Shown: piece after piece, positions 34,049-45,718 of the stretch
Position numbering within the stretch: the first letter of the stretch is position 1
How the letters are laid out: every line of letters starts with the position of its first letter
Assembly (NCBI GenBank): GCA_000727475.1
Contig: KL647306.1
Location: 1,619,835-1,683,834 of the forward strand
DNA from: Sarcocystis neurona
Taxonomy: Eukaryota; Apicomplexa; Conoidasida; Eucoccidiorida; Sarcocystidae
Direction: 5' to 3'
DNA: 64,000 nt
Program-made: the position numbers and the translations under genes
The notes under the pieces: model-generated
Database searches by the model: none
What the model saw: the letters and a program-made list of their open reading frames with translations, nothing else
Told to the model about the DNA's origin: nothing

Positions 34049-34760
34049 CTGCCGCGGCAAGAAATAAGTAACGGCAGCAGCAACAGAGTGAGCAGCAGCA
34101 GCAACAGCAGCAGCGCCAGCTGTCGGTAACAGCTGCAACACATAGTAACAGCAGTACTAGCTGCCACACACAGACTGGCCGAACCAGCAGCGGCTGAACG
34201 AACAGAAGCAGCAGCAGCGGCATCGCCAGAAGAAGCTCCGTCAGCCCCACGTGGTTACTTGACGTCAAGCCGGTGCCCGTGGCGACGGTCAAAAGGATAT
34301 TATTGATAAAGTTTGCGTTTCTTTATCTATTCACCAGTGCACAGATATATCTGAGGAGAGCTCCCCTAATGTTCAACCAACATATCTATACACATATTTG
34401 AACAAGACGCGAATCCTCTTCCCCCAGTCCATAGATGTCTCTTGAGAGGGTGCGAATATTTTCACTGCATCAATATACATACATACATACATACACACAT
34501 GTGGTAATGTAGATGTATGGTGCTACCAGACGTATGCAGAAGTGGCTCCGACTGCCCGCGCCAGCGTCGCGTCTCAGCGGCTGTCACACTATAGGTCTGT
34601 ACAGATAGGCCTGTTTACGGGCAGCCGCGAAGAAGAATAGCCGCACGGGTAATTATCTGGATGGTGCAGTAGTTCCCCATCTGTCCACCAACCGAGCAGC
34701 AGCAGTAGCGGCGGCAACAGTCGAACGTCATCCATGTATAGTAGACGTGCAGGAATGTAC
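34049..34760 (-). other. gene D intron with sense-strand CTG
   Basis: Plus-strand CAG/CAA repeats at 34074-34240 are CTG/TTG on the sense strand and stand just before the 3' splice site at 34048. The rest is unremarkable, with a short ACAT run near 34480. Confidence 0.5.
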
Positions 34761-35024
34761 CATATAGACAGCGTTAGGGTCGCGGACTTCCTCGTGGCTG
34801 CTGCTGTGGAACTGGCCGTAATCAGCAGCCTTGGGGGGCAGGTGACTGCTCGGACGGTGTTTGAGCTGCTGCTGCAGCTGCTGGAGCTGCTGCAGCTGCT
34901 GCTGCTTGTTCGGGAGAAGAAAAAGAGGAGAGAAACGTGCAGCAGCGCATGTAGGGCTGCTATTCAGCAGCAGCGCCAGGTTCCGCTTCATGACAAGAAA
35001 GCCCTGGGATAACGTCGTTTTGTT
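34761..35024 (-). CDS. gene D upstream exon
   Basis: After a CTG run ending CTGCTGCGCAG, phase 0 reads NKTTLSQGFLVMKRNLALLL, NSSPTCAAARFSPLFLLPNK, a short QQQLQQLQQLQQQ run, KHRPSSHLPPKAADYGQ, HSSSHEEVRDPNAVYM and ends at CTATATG|GTACAT, phase 0, joining the exon at 34048. The inner Met (34991) begins MKRNLALLLNSSPTCAAARF, a basic, Ser/Ala/Leu-rich start that resembles a mitochondrial presequence, so translation may begin there (168 residues in all). If the acceptor at 35025 is real, more exons lie upstream; one candidate near 35.45-35.56 kb reads ISSHAKEQKGPCSVETENST. Confidence 0.5.
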
Positions 35025-35569
35025 CTGCGCAGCAGCAGCAGCAGCAGGCACAGAGCAGCACGTCCAGCAGCAGGAAGTGGCAGGAGCAGCAGCACACAAA
35101 CACCCGATGGTGTCACGGGACTCCTACAGGACAGCTAACAGCAGTAGCAGCACGTCCAGGCAAACAGTGCAGCAAAGGCAGCCAGACCTTGTGCCAACTT
35201 CAAAATCAGCAAACACGGCCAAACTGGCAGTCCTCCTCGTCACATCCGCGGTGCCAACAGCAGCCGTAGCAGCACTGCGCAGCCCCACGAGCAGCAACTC
35301 ACAGCGAAATCCCCCCGCAGAAGTGTGCCGCACATGCAACAGCGGCAGCAGCAGAAGACGCAGGAACATCAAAACTCTACGAAACGGAAGAAGCACATGA
35401 AGCGACGGCGTGCCGGGGGAGGGCCAGTACAAGACCCGTGTCTTTGTCCAGATAAAGAGATAGTCACTCCTGTTGAGTTCTCTGTTTCGACGCTACAGGG
35501 GCCCTTCTGCTCTTTTGCATGCGAAGAAATTGGCCTCCTCCCACGGACTTCTTAAAAAGAACACAACTT

Positions 35570-35859
35570 CTTCTTTATTCTCACTTTGAAAGACCACGCA
35601 CACATATAACCACACGCACATGCATGCCCCTACATATATGCAGAGAACTTATCCACACGCTTCTTGTACATCAACCAAGTGCATATATATATGTGTAGGT
35701 ATGTAGAAACGTGTTTATGCATACTAGATCGTAGTAGATTTGTTCGTCCTACGACCACTCATCTATACATCTTCGAAGGCATGTGCATCCATATGGTTGG
35801 TGTGTAGAAACGCATAGACGTACGCTATATTCCCGCACTTCTTCTTCCGACCACATATA
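35570..35859. repeat. AT/CACA-rich spacer
   Basis: Weak microsatellite sequence between gene D and the stop of the HPR-like gene; no gene seen. Confidence 0.4.
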
Positions 35860-35937
35860 TTATACATCCACGTATGTATGTGTAACTCCGTAGACATCCC
35901 CGAAGACACCCCATATTTTATCTGCATACGCATGCGC
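35860..35937 (-). CDS. HPR-like gene, terminal exon
   Basis: The acceptor TTATCTTCTTGGCGCCTTCTGCAG gives in phase 0 AHAYADKIWGVFGDVYG, then VTHTYVDV and TAA, 26 codons. It fits the phase of the preceding exon. The frame is also open upstream of the acceptor (RRYLKDLRREAPEAAETQ), so an earlier exon start is possible. Confidence 0.4.
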   Translation of the reverse strand, partial: AHAYADKIWGVFGDVYGVTHTYVDV

Positions 35938-36189
35938 CTGCAGAAGGCGCCAAGAAGATAAAGGAACGGATGGAAGCGGCGTTGTTTTTCGAGACGTGCA
36001 TGCGTTCTGCGTCTCTGCTGCTTCGGGGGCCTCTCTGCGCAGGTCCTTCAAATATCGGCGCAGTTCTCCGATTTATCCGAGTCAACCGCACATATACTCG
36101 CATGCAGATCTATTTCCGTAGATGAATATAATACGCATGCAGTAGTATTCGCAAAGGCACGCATGCGAGGAGACTCGTGTTGGTATTAC

Positions 36190-36312
36190 AGCAGCAGCGC
36201 GGGGGACGACGGCAGGCGGCTGCGCCATCTGCGCCTGCGTATTCCGGTCAAGACGGCTGTAAATCTCCTGCTGCAGCTTCACTTCGAACTTCTGCAATAT
36301 CCCCATCTCCGC
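36190..36312 (-). CDS. HPR-like gene exon
   Basis: 41 codons between GGGATTCGCAG and GCT|GTAATA: AEMGILQKFEVKLQQEIYSR, LDRNTQAQMAQPPAVVPRAA. Phase 0 at both ends. It continues the repeat helix of the preceding exon (...LVKAAPVL + AEMGILQKF). Confidence 0.6.
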
Positions 36313-37708
36313 CTGCGAATCCCGTAGCACACCCCTCGCCACCCGTAGATAAATTTATGTACTTCCTTGCAGAACAAATATATATAAATACACCCACGTG
36401 TATCTGTCGACGTAAATATGCATGCACAGATACATACACATATATATAGAAAGAGAGAGGTATGTATGTGTCTCTTTGCGCCGTACGAATTTGCAGACAC
36501 ATACATATAACAAAGGGTACAAATATATATGTATATATAAGTATGTTTATACACATATATGTGTATATCCGTATTCATATATGTATATATGTATATATAT
36601 GTAGACGCATCCATATATACGTATGTATGTATGTATCTCTTATTTGAATGTGTGTATTCAAAGAGGGTACATATAATAAATGAGTGTAGATACAAATTTA
36701 TATACAAACATAGCGATATATATATATATATGTATGTGTCTACGCGCACGTACATACATGCAAACACGTATATATATATATGTATATACATGTGTTTAAT
36801 ATACATATACACATATATATATATATATGTTTTTTTCTCTCTCTCTCTATATATATATTCTTTTAATGTGCATACTTTTGGGGAGATGGATATGTGAAAG
36901 GGTTCTGGTAATTATCTCGTAGGTCGACGGGTGAAAAGGTGGTAGAGAGGGGGAAGGTGGCTCTGTCACAAATTTTTCGCCGGGCGCATGCAACGGCGGT
37001 GGTGGCTGTCGCGCGTGCCTATTAAATTACATTAGAAGCTGCAGTCCATGCCTATCTACCCATCTGTATATCTACTCACGTATATCTATATCAGTCTACC
37101 TATATACATATATATATATGTATGGTCTACTTATATCTATCTGTATCAATTTATCCATATACCTACACACACAAATGTACACACAAATACGTATATATAT
37201 AGGATATCAATCTACATATGTACATTATATGCATATATATATATATGCATATGATCTTCTTATATCAATATGTATCAATGTATCTACATACATACACACA
37301 CGTGCACATATATACGTGTATATCCACTCACACCTCTGTATATCAATCGACCTACGTACATGCATATATATAGATATGAGCCAGGTGGTACGTAGGGGGA
37401 AGAGTCCCGCATTTGAGCGACAGCAGGCAGTATCTCCAGACGTGTCACGAACATGTATATATTTGTACGCATGCAGGGGAAGACGGAGACGGAGGCAGAG
37501 CGCTGGGGAGAGCAGCAAAATTGACGAGGACGACGAATAGGAGGAGGGTAGGGGGGAAAGGGTCACTTCAAGAGAAAAGGAAGCGAAGAAGTGAACACGA
37601 GTCATCCTCGAAGATAAAGAAGTGCGCAGGTCTTCAAAAAGGGTACTTCCACAAGAAGTCAACGAGAGGAGAAGATTCATCCACGAGGAGCGCAGCAGAA
37701 ACTCTTAC
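36313..37708 (-). other. HPR-like gene intron (microsatellite)
   Basis: Mostly (TA)n/(TATG)n at 36360-36880 and 37050-37380. An exon-like stretch at 37400-37502 was considered and not used. Confidence 0.45.
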
Positions 37709-37857
37709 GAGAACTGGCGCAGCCTTCACCAAGTTCCCCATATTAATTTTGTATGCAGCCGTGGCGGCTTGAAGAGCTGATCCTAGTCTTCGCAGCAAGC
37801 GGGGAGTCGCGTACTTCATCGCGTGCACTGCATAGGCGGCAGTCAGCAGCTGCAGCG
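37709..37857 (-). CDS. HPR-like gene exon
   Basis: The acceptor TGTCTGCGTCTGTTCAG and donor GTTCTC|GTAAGA enclose ALQLLTAAYAVHAMKYATPR, LLRRLGSALQAATAAYKI, NMGNLVKAAPVL. The spacing of Leu/Ala with A-Y-A-x-x-A-M-K-Y and P-R-L-L-R-x-L is the classic look of an HPR unit, a pair of helices of about 37 residues. It starts with two bases that match the preceding exon. Confidence 0.7.
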
Positions 37858-39692
37858 CTGAACAGACGCAGACACACAGCAGCAACAGCAGCCCGGGACA
37901 TCGCACAGAGAAGGAAAAAACAGCAGCAGCAACAGCAACAGCAGCAGCACCAGCAGCAGCGAGAATGTTTCCGAAGAATAAGGCAACAGCAGCAGCAGCA
38001 GCAGCGAGAAGTCCTTCGAAGAACAACGCGGCGGCAGCAGCAGCGAGAACTTCTCAGAAGAACAACGCGCGCGGAAGAGGGAGGGAAATCTCGCAGGCAA
38101 CATCATCACCGCCGGGGACGGAAGCGGTCGCATGCACTTCTTTTGCTCAAGTAGGAAGTTTTCATGTCGTAGGAGCAGAGGCAGCACAGGCATTAGACGC
38201 CAGCAGCTGCATCTCCGTCCGCCGGTGAACGCAGCAGCAGCAACTGCAGCAGGCGCAGTGGCAGCGGCAGCAGCAGTGGCAGCAGCTCCTTGAAAAATTG
38301 CAAACCACCACCTACGAATAGTCGACGAAAACCCACACATGCAAACTCCTGCTATCACCTTCTTTAACCTTTGCATATATGTACTTCATACACACACATA
38401 TACATATATGAGTGAATACGTGCATCTCTCTCCCCCTCGGGTATACACACGTGCACGTTTAAAGGCAAAGAAGCTTCACGCCTGTAGTTCACTTACGCAT
38501 ATATATATATATATATGTAGATCCATAGAAAATCAAGTAACCAGATCAGTGTATATATATATATATATGAGGGCACAGATATATATGATGAATGTAGGTA
38601 TGCATATATATATAAACACTTGGTCACTCCAGAGGGCAGTCAAGAGGAAGACCCGTAAAATGCTGGCGACACATCACTACATATACATACAAATCTCTAC
38701 ACATTACATACGTGGAACCCTACGCATGTATTTATGTATATATATGCATGTACATATATGTGTGTATGTACAAAGAGAAAGGGGAAGCATCGGTACAATT
38801 TTGACAGACAGCAAGTCCTGTGCATCACCGTACACACGTATACGGAGGCCGATGCTTTGGGCAGTGCTGCCTCTTCGACGTAACGCTCTCTTTATATATA
38901 TATGTATATACACGTATATATATGTAGGTGTATGGATATATGTATACGCATGCATATACACGTCTGTGTGTCTATGTGTGGTGTGTACGCCCACGCAGCC
39001 GTCGAGGAGGTACGTGCATGCGCCTCCTATGCATGTGTATATCTACGGATAGACCTGTTCACATACACTTTTTCTAGGGGGTTTACTTCTCTCTTCCTCT
39101 CCCTTCCTTCATATATACATATATACACCATATATGTATGCATACATATACACACACACACATACATACATATACATATATATATATGTATGTATATGTA
39201 TGTATAGAGATATACACACACATACATACAGACATACTCTGTGTATACTTTTCGGGTCGGTGGTTTCCTCTCTTTTCCTCTCCCTTCCCCTATCTATCTT
39301 CTTCACATATATGTAGACACAGATAGACACAGATATACAGATATATACGTAGAGACACAGACATACTACAGGGGTCCTTTTCGAGCCGGTGTTCTTCTCT
39401 TTTCCTCGGTCTTCCTCCACATACGTATGCACATACGGACCTACTACGTGTAGACTTTTCAAGCCGCCTTCTGGCTCTCTCTTTATATTGACATGTATAT
39501 ATACTTCAGCAGCAGAGTACACATATATGCACATGCGTGTACGTATAGATGCGTATCCAGGTGTATATGGTAAGCGTGTGTGTCTCTCTTCTTTGTAGAC
39601 ACATACACATATATATATATATATAATTTTCCACGTGTGTGAGAGGTCGGCAAGAGGAACAACACGGGGTGAGAATGTGCTGCATTTCTTAC
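37858..39692 (-). other. HPR-like gene intron
   Basis: Next to the 3' splice site the sense strand is CTG-rich (plus-strand CAG at 37918-38060 and 38227-38290). Further in are (TA)n blocks at 38360-38790 and 38890-38980, and the pyrimidine repeat at 39066-39480. Confidence 0.5.
39066..39480. repeat. ~130-180 bp degenerate repeat, about four units
   Basis: Similar segments begin near 39068 (TTTTCTAGGGGGTTTACTTC), 39248 (TTTTCGGGTCGGTGGTTTCC), 39379 (TTTTCGAGCCGGTGTTCTTC) and 39457 (TTTTCAAGCCGCCTTCTGG), the first three followed by CTCTTTTCCTC-like tracts and (TA)n or ACATACGTA steps. Confidence 0.6.
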
Positions 39693-40539
39693 GGCTGAGC
39701 GCGTCCATCTTCCTTCGAAGCGAGCGGAAAAGCGCATGCAGGAAGCGTCTCAGCGTGGGGTCTACCTCAGAAGTACAAAAAGAAGGAAGAGAAGAAGACA
39801 CGGAAGCAGCAGCACGGGTGGGCCGAAGACAGGCAGAAGAAGAAGAGGGCGGATCCTGGGGCGAACGAAAGAACTGCAGGCGAGCCGTCTGCTGGAGGAG
39901 TCGCACGAGCTCCGCCGCGCTTAGCGTCTCCAGTCGTGAGGTCGCTTGGCTGCTGTCTTGTCCGCCTGCTGCTAAAGACGTGTTCCTCGTATTTCTCTCT
40001 CTTTTCTGCAGTGTCCTGCTGCCACTGCTGGTACACTGGTGCTGTTGGTGCTGCTGCGGCAGCAGAACACTGCTGCTGCTGCTTCGATCTGTCGCTTTAT
40101 CTGCCTCGACGGCGTCAGTCTCTGTTCGCAGAGCGCTGCTGCTGCTGCTGCGGTTGCTGTCCGTCGTGCTGCTGCTCTCGTCTGCCCTGCCGCCACTCGT
40201 GCCGTCGCTGCTGCTGCTGGTCTGCGACGCAAGAGTCTGCTGCTGCTCCTGCTTCCAAGAGGAGGCCGCCACGGGCAGGAGGAGCGCGCGCATGAGCTGC
40301 TGCTGCTGCATCTGTGTCAGCGGCAGCAGGTGGCTACACATGAAAATGCACGCCAGCTGCCGGGGCTGCAGCAGATCTAGCCAGTCGAAAACTCGCACGG
40401 CGAGCTGCTCCTGCAGCCGGCGCAGCAGCACCTGCAGAAGCTGCTGCTCGCTGCTGCTGGCACCGCTCCACGCAATGTCGCAGCTGCTGCTGTCGGAGCT
40501 CCAGGAGCTGCTGCTGCTGCTGGCCGGGGGGAAAGGGAG
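39693..40539 (-). CDS. HPR-like gene, large exon
   Basis: 282 codons. It opens in phase 0 after GACAACCGCAG and ends with one spare base at AGCC|GTAAGA. Helical repeats are visible as CDIAWSGASSSEQQLLQVLL, RRLQEQLAVRVFDWLDLLQ, RQLACIFMCSHLLPLTQM, LSAAELVRLLQQTARLQFFR and DPTLRRFLHALFRSLRRKM, separated by a Ser/Thr/Asp-rich linker and a Gln run. D-I-A-W and L-x-x-L-L-x-x-L signatures are as expected of HPR/FASTK-like RNA-binding repeats. An overlapping frame from 40618 (Gln-rich) is open and may be an alternative exon start. Confidence 0.7.
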
Positions 40540-42062
40540 CTGCGGTTGTCACTCCTGGGGCCGTCGTACTCGCCGATGCTGCTGCTTCTGCTCCTCTCCC
40601 TTCTGCCTTCGAAAAGGTAAGATACGCGCCGTTGACTCTCAAGCCGGCATAGCGCCACCATCACGTAGCTAATGGACTGGGCAATCACCAAAGAGGCATA
40701 CAACCACCTGCACACCTGTGCGTATATTATACGTCTATACATACATGCATATATATACATATATATATATGTGCGTATCTACATATGTACATATATAGAT
40801 ATATACATCCATACGCACATACTTACGTACATGTATAGCCGCATATACATATATATACACACTTAGACACAGGCCCCCATAGATAAGACAAAGAATAACT
40901 TTTCTTGCGGATATATATTTATGGACTTTCATGTGCGCATGTGTGTGGTGTGCAGACACCTACACACCTGCTGCTTCGACTGCGAACGGGTGCAGCAGCC
41001 GTCCCGCCGCACACATCTCCATGGAGGCACCACTATACACGCTCGCCGGGCATTTATCTATCTATGTGTCTACTCGTGTCTACTACTACTATCTGTCTGT
41101 TCGTGTCTACCTATCGATTCTTCGTGTCTATCTATATACCTACCCGTGTCTATCTACCTATGTGTGTCTACCCACACACACATATATATAATATGCCCCT
41201 ATTCGTACGTCTACCCTCCTACTTCGTCCATCTGTCTGCGTCTGTCTCTGCCCCTCTCCCCATCTATCAACGTATCTGCGCCGATTTATCTACGAGGCTA
41301 TCTATTCGTGCTGTCTACCTATCTGCGTCTCGCTACATATCTGCGTGTCTACTTCTCCATCTATCTGCCCCTATTTATCGCCGTCTCCGTCTCCCTATTA
41401 ATCGGCGTCTCCGTCTCCCTATCTACCCGCGTCTCCATCTCCCTATCTACCCGCGTCCCCGTCTCCCTATCTACCCGCGTCTCCGTCCCTCTATTTATCC
41501 CCGTCTCCGTCTCCCTATCTACCCGCGTCCCCGGCGTCTCCGTCTCCCTCTATATCTATCTGTGTCTCTCTATCTGCCTATCAATCTGCTGCACCTATTT
41601 ATCCGTCTCCCTTCATCTCTCTCAATGGGACTATCTACGTGTCTCTCTATCTATTGACCTGCGTCTCTTTCTATCTGTTTATCGATCTACGTGTCTGTCC
41701 ACCTGCCTATCCATATATAAATATGTGACACTTCTTCGGTAGTGCCTGCATGCGTACGGAGACACACGTATCTCCACGAGTAATAGGGGGACAAATATGC
41801 GTCCACCGCTAAGCGTTCCCGCGTCAGAAAAGCTTCGGCAGTCAAAGAAACATATACCCGCATGCATGTACAAATATATTCATATATATGTAATATGGAC
41901 GTATGTAGAGACACGTACTTGTAGATGATCAAGGATATATGGTACACACGTATGTACATACATGCATGCAGATGCGTGTATAGGTAGATTTCCACGTAGA
42001 GACACGTATCTACTGCAGCGAAGGGAGGAAGCAGGAAAGCAGCCAACACCTCCACATGCCAC
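40540..42062 (-). other. HPR-like gene intron
   Basis: Contains (TA)n at 40730-40870, the TCTAYC-type minisatellite at 41050-41710 and weak microsatellite at 41860-41990. Another possible exon at about 41715-41850 (RERLAVDAYLSPYYSWRYVC) is not needed for phase. Confidence 0.45.
41050..41710. repeat. TCTA-derived minisatellite with TCTCCGTCTCCCTATCTACC units
   Basis: 41050-41350 is degenerate (TCTATCTACC)n. At 41370-41540 the block TCTCCGTCTCCCTATCTACC with CGCG is repeated about six times at 24-30 bp spacing, then degrades. Plus-strand frames give Arg-Leu-Pro-Ile-Tyr strings, which I treat as repeat translation. Confidence 0.75.
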
Positions 42063-42147
42063 CTGTGCATGCACACATATCAAAACGGGCTCCGCAAGTC
42101 TCTCACAACGCCGAGAATCTTCCACGCGCAATTCTAGACAACCGTGT
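42063..42147 (-). CDS. HPR-like gene exon
   Basis: The acceptor CTCCTCGAATTTGTAG gives one base completing the previous codon, then HGCLELRVEDSRRCERLAEP and VLICVHAQ, ending in phase 0 at GCACAG|GTGGCA. 28 codons. Confidence 0.5.
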
Positions 42148-42289
42148 CTACAAATTCGAGGAGGAGAGACACAGACACAAAGACAAACAGAGAGGAAGAC
42201 GAAAATACACAGAGATATACAGAGAGATCCGTGGTCACGTACCTGACCTGCGCGCATGCATACAAAAAGAGACGTTTTTATCAACCTGC

Positions 42290-42800
42290 TATATACACAC
42301 GCATGCGTACGACAGAGTCACACACGACTGCGTGGACACACACACGTACACACACACACACACACATGCATATCTACGTATGTATATATACATGTATATA
42401 TATGTAGAAATAGGAACATTTATATAGACAGGAATGTATAAATATATATGCAGAAACATATACATATATATACATGCATACGCAGAAACTGATGTCCACA
42501 TACATATATATATATATATAGGAACGTATAGACACATATGTGGAAACATATATATACATATATATATCAATATAGATGCATGCAGAAACTGATATATATC
42601 TGTGTATATGCGGAAAGGTATGAAAATATATGTAGAAACATACATATATACACGCAGAAACTGGCATACGTATACGTGGACATATACGTATATGTATACA
42701 CAGAAACAAACATACACATACGTAAACATATACATATATATATACACATATGTATACGCACAAACTGATATACATATACATACATATATACATATATGTA
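42290..42800. repeat. (TA)n/(CA)n/(TATG)n block in HPR-like gene intron
   Basis: Microsatellites with recurring GCAGAAACTG and TAGAAACATA pieces about 60-100 bp apart (42482, 42580, 42652), suggesting an older tandem array. Confidence 0.6.
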
Positions 42801-42846
42801 TATATATGGCTGGAGACGAAGCTGAAGCGTCCCCTTCAGTAAGTAC

Positions 42847-42965
42847 GGGGACAGAAGGTGACGGCGGGTTTTCGTTAATTTGTGTAGCCGCTCTGCGGTC
42901 TCTTCTGTCGAGAGAAGGGCAGGAGCCGCAGCAGACCTGCTGCTGTTACGGGAGACGCGTGGCCG
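42847..42965 (-). CDS. HPR-like gene exon
   Basis: After GCGACGCGACTGCAG the frame reads RPRVSRNSSRSAAAPALLST then EETAERLHKLTKTRRHLLSP, ending with two spare bases at TCCCC|GTACTT. EETAERLHKLTKTRRHLL is a good amphipathic helix and continues into the exon at 42147 in phase. The donor is not a consensus one. Confidence 0.5.
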
Positions 42966-43038
42966 CTGCAGTCGCGTCGCAGTGTCTTCGTTTGTAGATA
43001 TTCACCCCCCGTCAAAAAAGATGTCCGGACCACCCAAC

Positions 43039-43163
43039 GTCGTAGATGCTCCCCCGTCTCGTCTCCGTGACGGAAGAATCGTCGTCGCAGCAGTCGTGGG
43101 CCCCTCCCTCACATTTCTCTTCGCTATCGAATCGGGGGACTTCCCCACCACGCGTGGATATAT
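43039..43163 (-). CDS. HPR-like gene exon (tentative)
   Basis: The acceptor CCTACAATAATGTAG and two leading bases match the previous exon. It reads ISTRGGEVPRFDSEEKCEGG then AHDCCDDDSSVTETRRGSIY. The acidic linker has no repeat signature and the donor (GAC|GTTGGG) is poor; a stop follows 26 bases later in frame. The plus strand here is also open from an ATG (MSGPPNVVDAPPSRLRDG). Confidence 0.3.
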
Positions 43164-43655
43164 CTACATTATTGTAGGCGTGTGTACGGATATATATACG
43201 GCCCCACCCATGATACAGACACACGCATGCAGATGACCTTCGCTGCGCATGTTTGTCTGCCTACGTGGAGAAAAGACAGCGACAAAGAGACTGGAGAAGC
43301 AGCAAGCGACCCCCTGCAGTCATATTGCTGCATGCGTAACAGCTGCACATAATCATATATATGTGTGTGTGCAAGTCCACCTGTACTTGTACCCATCCAA
43401 GACACGCATTCACGTGTAACTAACGCACATATATATATATATACACATACGTGTATCCTTGTATCCGTATTCATATACATATATGTATACAAGTCCATGT
43501 CTACCTGCACCCGTACACCGCATGCATCCCCGTATAATATATGCATAAGATACATACATATATACATATATACACATTCTTGTATCCGATTATATACAAT
43601 TGCATATATATATATATTCTTGTATCCATACGCATACAGATATGTATGTATATAC

Positions 43656-43797
43656 GCATTTTCATGTATATGTTTATATCTGTTGATAAAGAGATTGAAG
43701 GCGTCGTGAGGAAGCTTCGCAAATGTTGGTCTTTGTAGATCATGTGCTGCATTCCTACACGCAGCGACGACGCCACGGATCGCAGGAAAAACTCTTC
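43656..43797 (-). CDS. HPR-like gene exon
   Basis: The acceptor GTCTAATTTGTGTATTTGAAG starts phase 0 with EEFFLRSVASSLRVGMQHMI and YKDQHLRSFLTTPSISLSTD. FFLRSVASSLR and LRSFLTT fit the helical repeat. The 3' end is uncertain because the exon runs into (TA)n; the first usable donor is ATGC|GTATAT, which leaves one spare base. Confidence 0.5.
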
Positions 43798-43799
43798 CT

Positions 43800-44283
43800 T
43801 CAAATACACAAATTAGACACCCAAACAGACTTATACACAAACATACATATATACATATACGTATACGTTCACGCATACATATACACACATATATATATAT
43901 ATATATACATATGTATATACGTATCTATGTACATATACAGACACATACATATACGTTCAAACATACACATATATATACATTTATGTATATAAACACACAC
44001 ACATACACATATACGTACAAGCATACTCATACACATACACATATATATATATATATATGTCTGTATACTCAGACAGACACACATGAACGTACACGCATAT
44101 ATACATACACGTATATATATATATATACTTATGTATACACACATGTACATACGGATACGTACAAGCGTCTATTCAGACATATATACGCAGGTGAACAACC
44201 GTAAGAAGAGAGAGGGGTCCACACATTCGAAGAGAGAACGGAAATTTGGTGGAACGTGGAGGAACAATATGCAAGAGAATTAC
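43800..44283. repeat. (TA)n/(TACA)n microsatellite
   Basis: Intron of the HPR-like gene, filled by TATA/ACAC steps from 43830 to 44190. Confidence 0.7.
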
Positions 44284-44382
44284 CTGGGGCGTGAGGAGTG
44301 CTGCTTGCTGCAGCAGCGCATGCAGAAACCGACGCAGAACTGCGTCCTCTACCAGGGACGCCGTGCAAAAGGCGAGAAGGCC
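44284..44382 (-). CDS. HPR-like gene exon
   Basis: 33 codons between CGCGCTCTGTGCAG and CCCCAG|GTAATT: GLLAFCTASLVEDAVLRRFL and HALLQQAALLTPQ. Phase 0 at both ends. L-R-R-F-L-H-A-L is shared with the large exon at 39693-40539 (LRRFLHALF), supporting one repeat protein. Confidence 0.7.
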
Positions 44383-45027
44383 CTGCACAGAGCGCGTTGC
44401 ACAGAGCCACAGCAGAAGTAACAGCAGCAGCAGCAAGACGAAAAATCGGAGCAGCAGCGAGGCGCCAGCCGCAGCAGGAGCAACAGCAGCAACAGAAGCA
44501 GCAGCAGAGACCACTCCAAGAGAGGCAGCAGCAGAGGCTGGTGTCGCAGCCACTTCAAAGACGGCAGGAGCAGCAACACGAGACAAAGGAGGAGCAGCGC
44601 AGCAGGATGCCAGGCCGTCGAGAAGAAGAATATGCAGCAGCAGCAGCAGCGGCACTGTCACTCCGGGCGGGCACACGGCGGCACAGAGCCAACCGCACGC
44701 GAGAGGAAAAGGCGCAACAACACACCAGCAGCAGCAGCCGGGTCAGCGAGCGCTCCTTAAAAAAAGTACACCCGAGTCTCTTCTTTTATACTTCGCTGCA
44801 CCTCATGAGCACACGAAATGCCATCAGCTGTAGCTTCTCGTGTGTATATATAAGTATACACATATATGTGTGTATATACATATTCGTGTAGACGAGCGTA
44901 ACTCTACGTATAGGTAGTGACTCGTAGAAGTACTCATATATACATATATATACTCGTACAAGAATACTTACAGCCGGAGGACTCTATCTTTCTGCAGACT
45001 GACCGAGACTCCCTCTCGCTCTCTTTC

Positions 45028-45058
<31 letters not shown>

Positions 45059-45142
45059 GTATTTCCCCTGTTACGTGCTGTTCCTGTATCTATGGACGTA
45101 TGTATGCAAGGCTGGGTAGTTAGATGTGGGAGAGAGACTCAC
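44383..45142 (-). other. HPR-like gene intron
   Basis: Sense-strand CTG array next to the 3' splice site (plus-strand CAG at 44400-44740), then (TA)n at 44840-45060. Confidence 0.5.
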
Positions 45143-45718
45143 TGCAGCAAGCTCGTGCTCCTGGTAGTACGGAATCCAGGTGTACATACACCTGAAGAGG
45201 TCGAGCAGAAGCTGCTGTTTCCGAACGTGCATGCGGGTGGCTGCAACAGCGACGAGGAGCAGCTGCTGGGGAGAGAAGTCTCGGACGCGCGCATGCACGA
45301 AAGCGAGTGCTTGGTCAAGTGCTGCAAGCAGCACGTCACTTGCTGCGGCTGCTGCTTCCCCTGCAGGCAGTGCTGCTGCGGCTGCGGCGTTCCGGGCTCC
45401 TCTGCTGCCTGCTGCTTCTCCTCCTGCAACGTGGTGGCGGGACGCAGAGCAGCCGAGTGCATGCATTCCCCAGAAGCAGAGCGCGAGCTCACACGGCGGT
45501 AGCGCGGGCAGCAGCCTGCTCAACGCGCCGAACAGGGCGGGGGCCAGTCGTTCCTGTTGCTGCTGCAGCAGCCAATTTCTTCGGCTGCTGCTGCTGCTGA
45601 CCAGCAGCGAGGTCCCCAGCAGCAGGTAGCAGAACGCGCGACTCGAGCAGTGCTGCAGCTGCTTCTCCCAGACGCGCTGCTGGATCTTCGCTAGCGCACT
45701 CCCGTTCAGCAGGCGTCC
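45143..45718 (-). CDS. HPR-like gene exon
   Basis: 192 codons, phase 0 to phase 0, from ATCGCTGATGGGCAG to GCTGCA|GTGAGT. Repeat helices: GSALAKIQQRVWEKQLQH, RAFCYLLLGTSLLVS, LAPALFGALSRLLPALPP, CELALCFWGMHALGC, an Ala-rich linker, DVLLAALDQALAFVHARV and DFSPQQLLLVAVAATRMHVR. C-E-L-A-L-C-F-W-G-M-H-A-L-G is very close to the L-A-x-x-L-W-A-x-A-x-L-G pattern of HPR/RAP proteins. Contains GGTGTACATACACC, one mismatch from the 14-bp palindrome. Confidence 0.75.

Noticed and set aside
37400..37502. Possible exon (TRLEILPAVAQMRDSSPY) of the HPR-like gene
   Set aside because: The flanking exons already join in phase and read naturally across (LVKAAPVL + AEMGILQKF), and its donor GTACCA is poor.
40905..41742. 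Plus-strand frames of 250-273 codons
   Set aside because: Translation of the TCTA-type minisatellite (RLPIYPRLRLP strings).
43021..43236. Plus-strand ATG frame (MSGPPNVVDAPPSRLRDG)
   Set aside because: Competes with a tentative minus-strand exon; neither is certain, but the minus exon matches phase on its 5' side.
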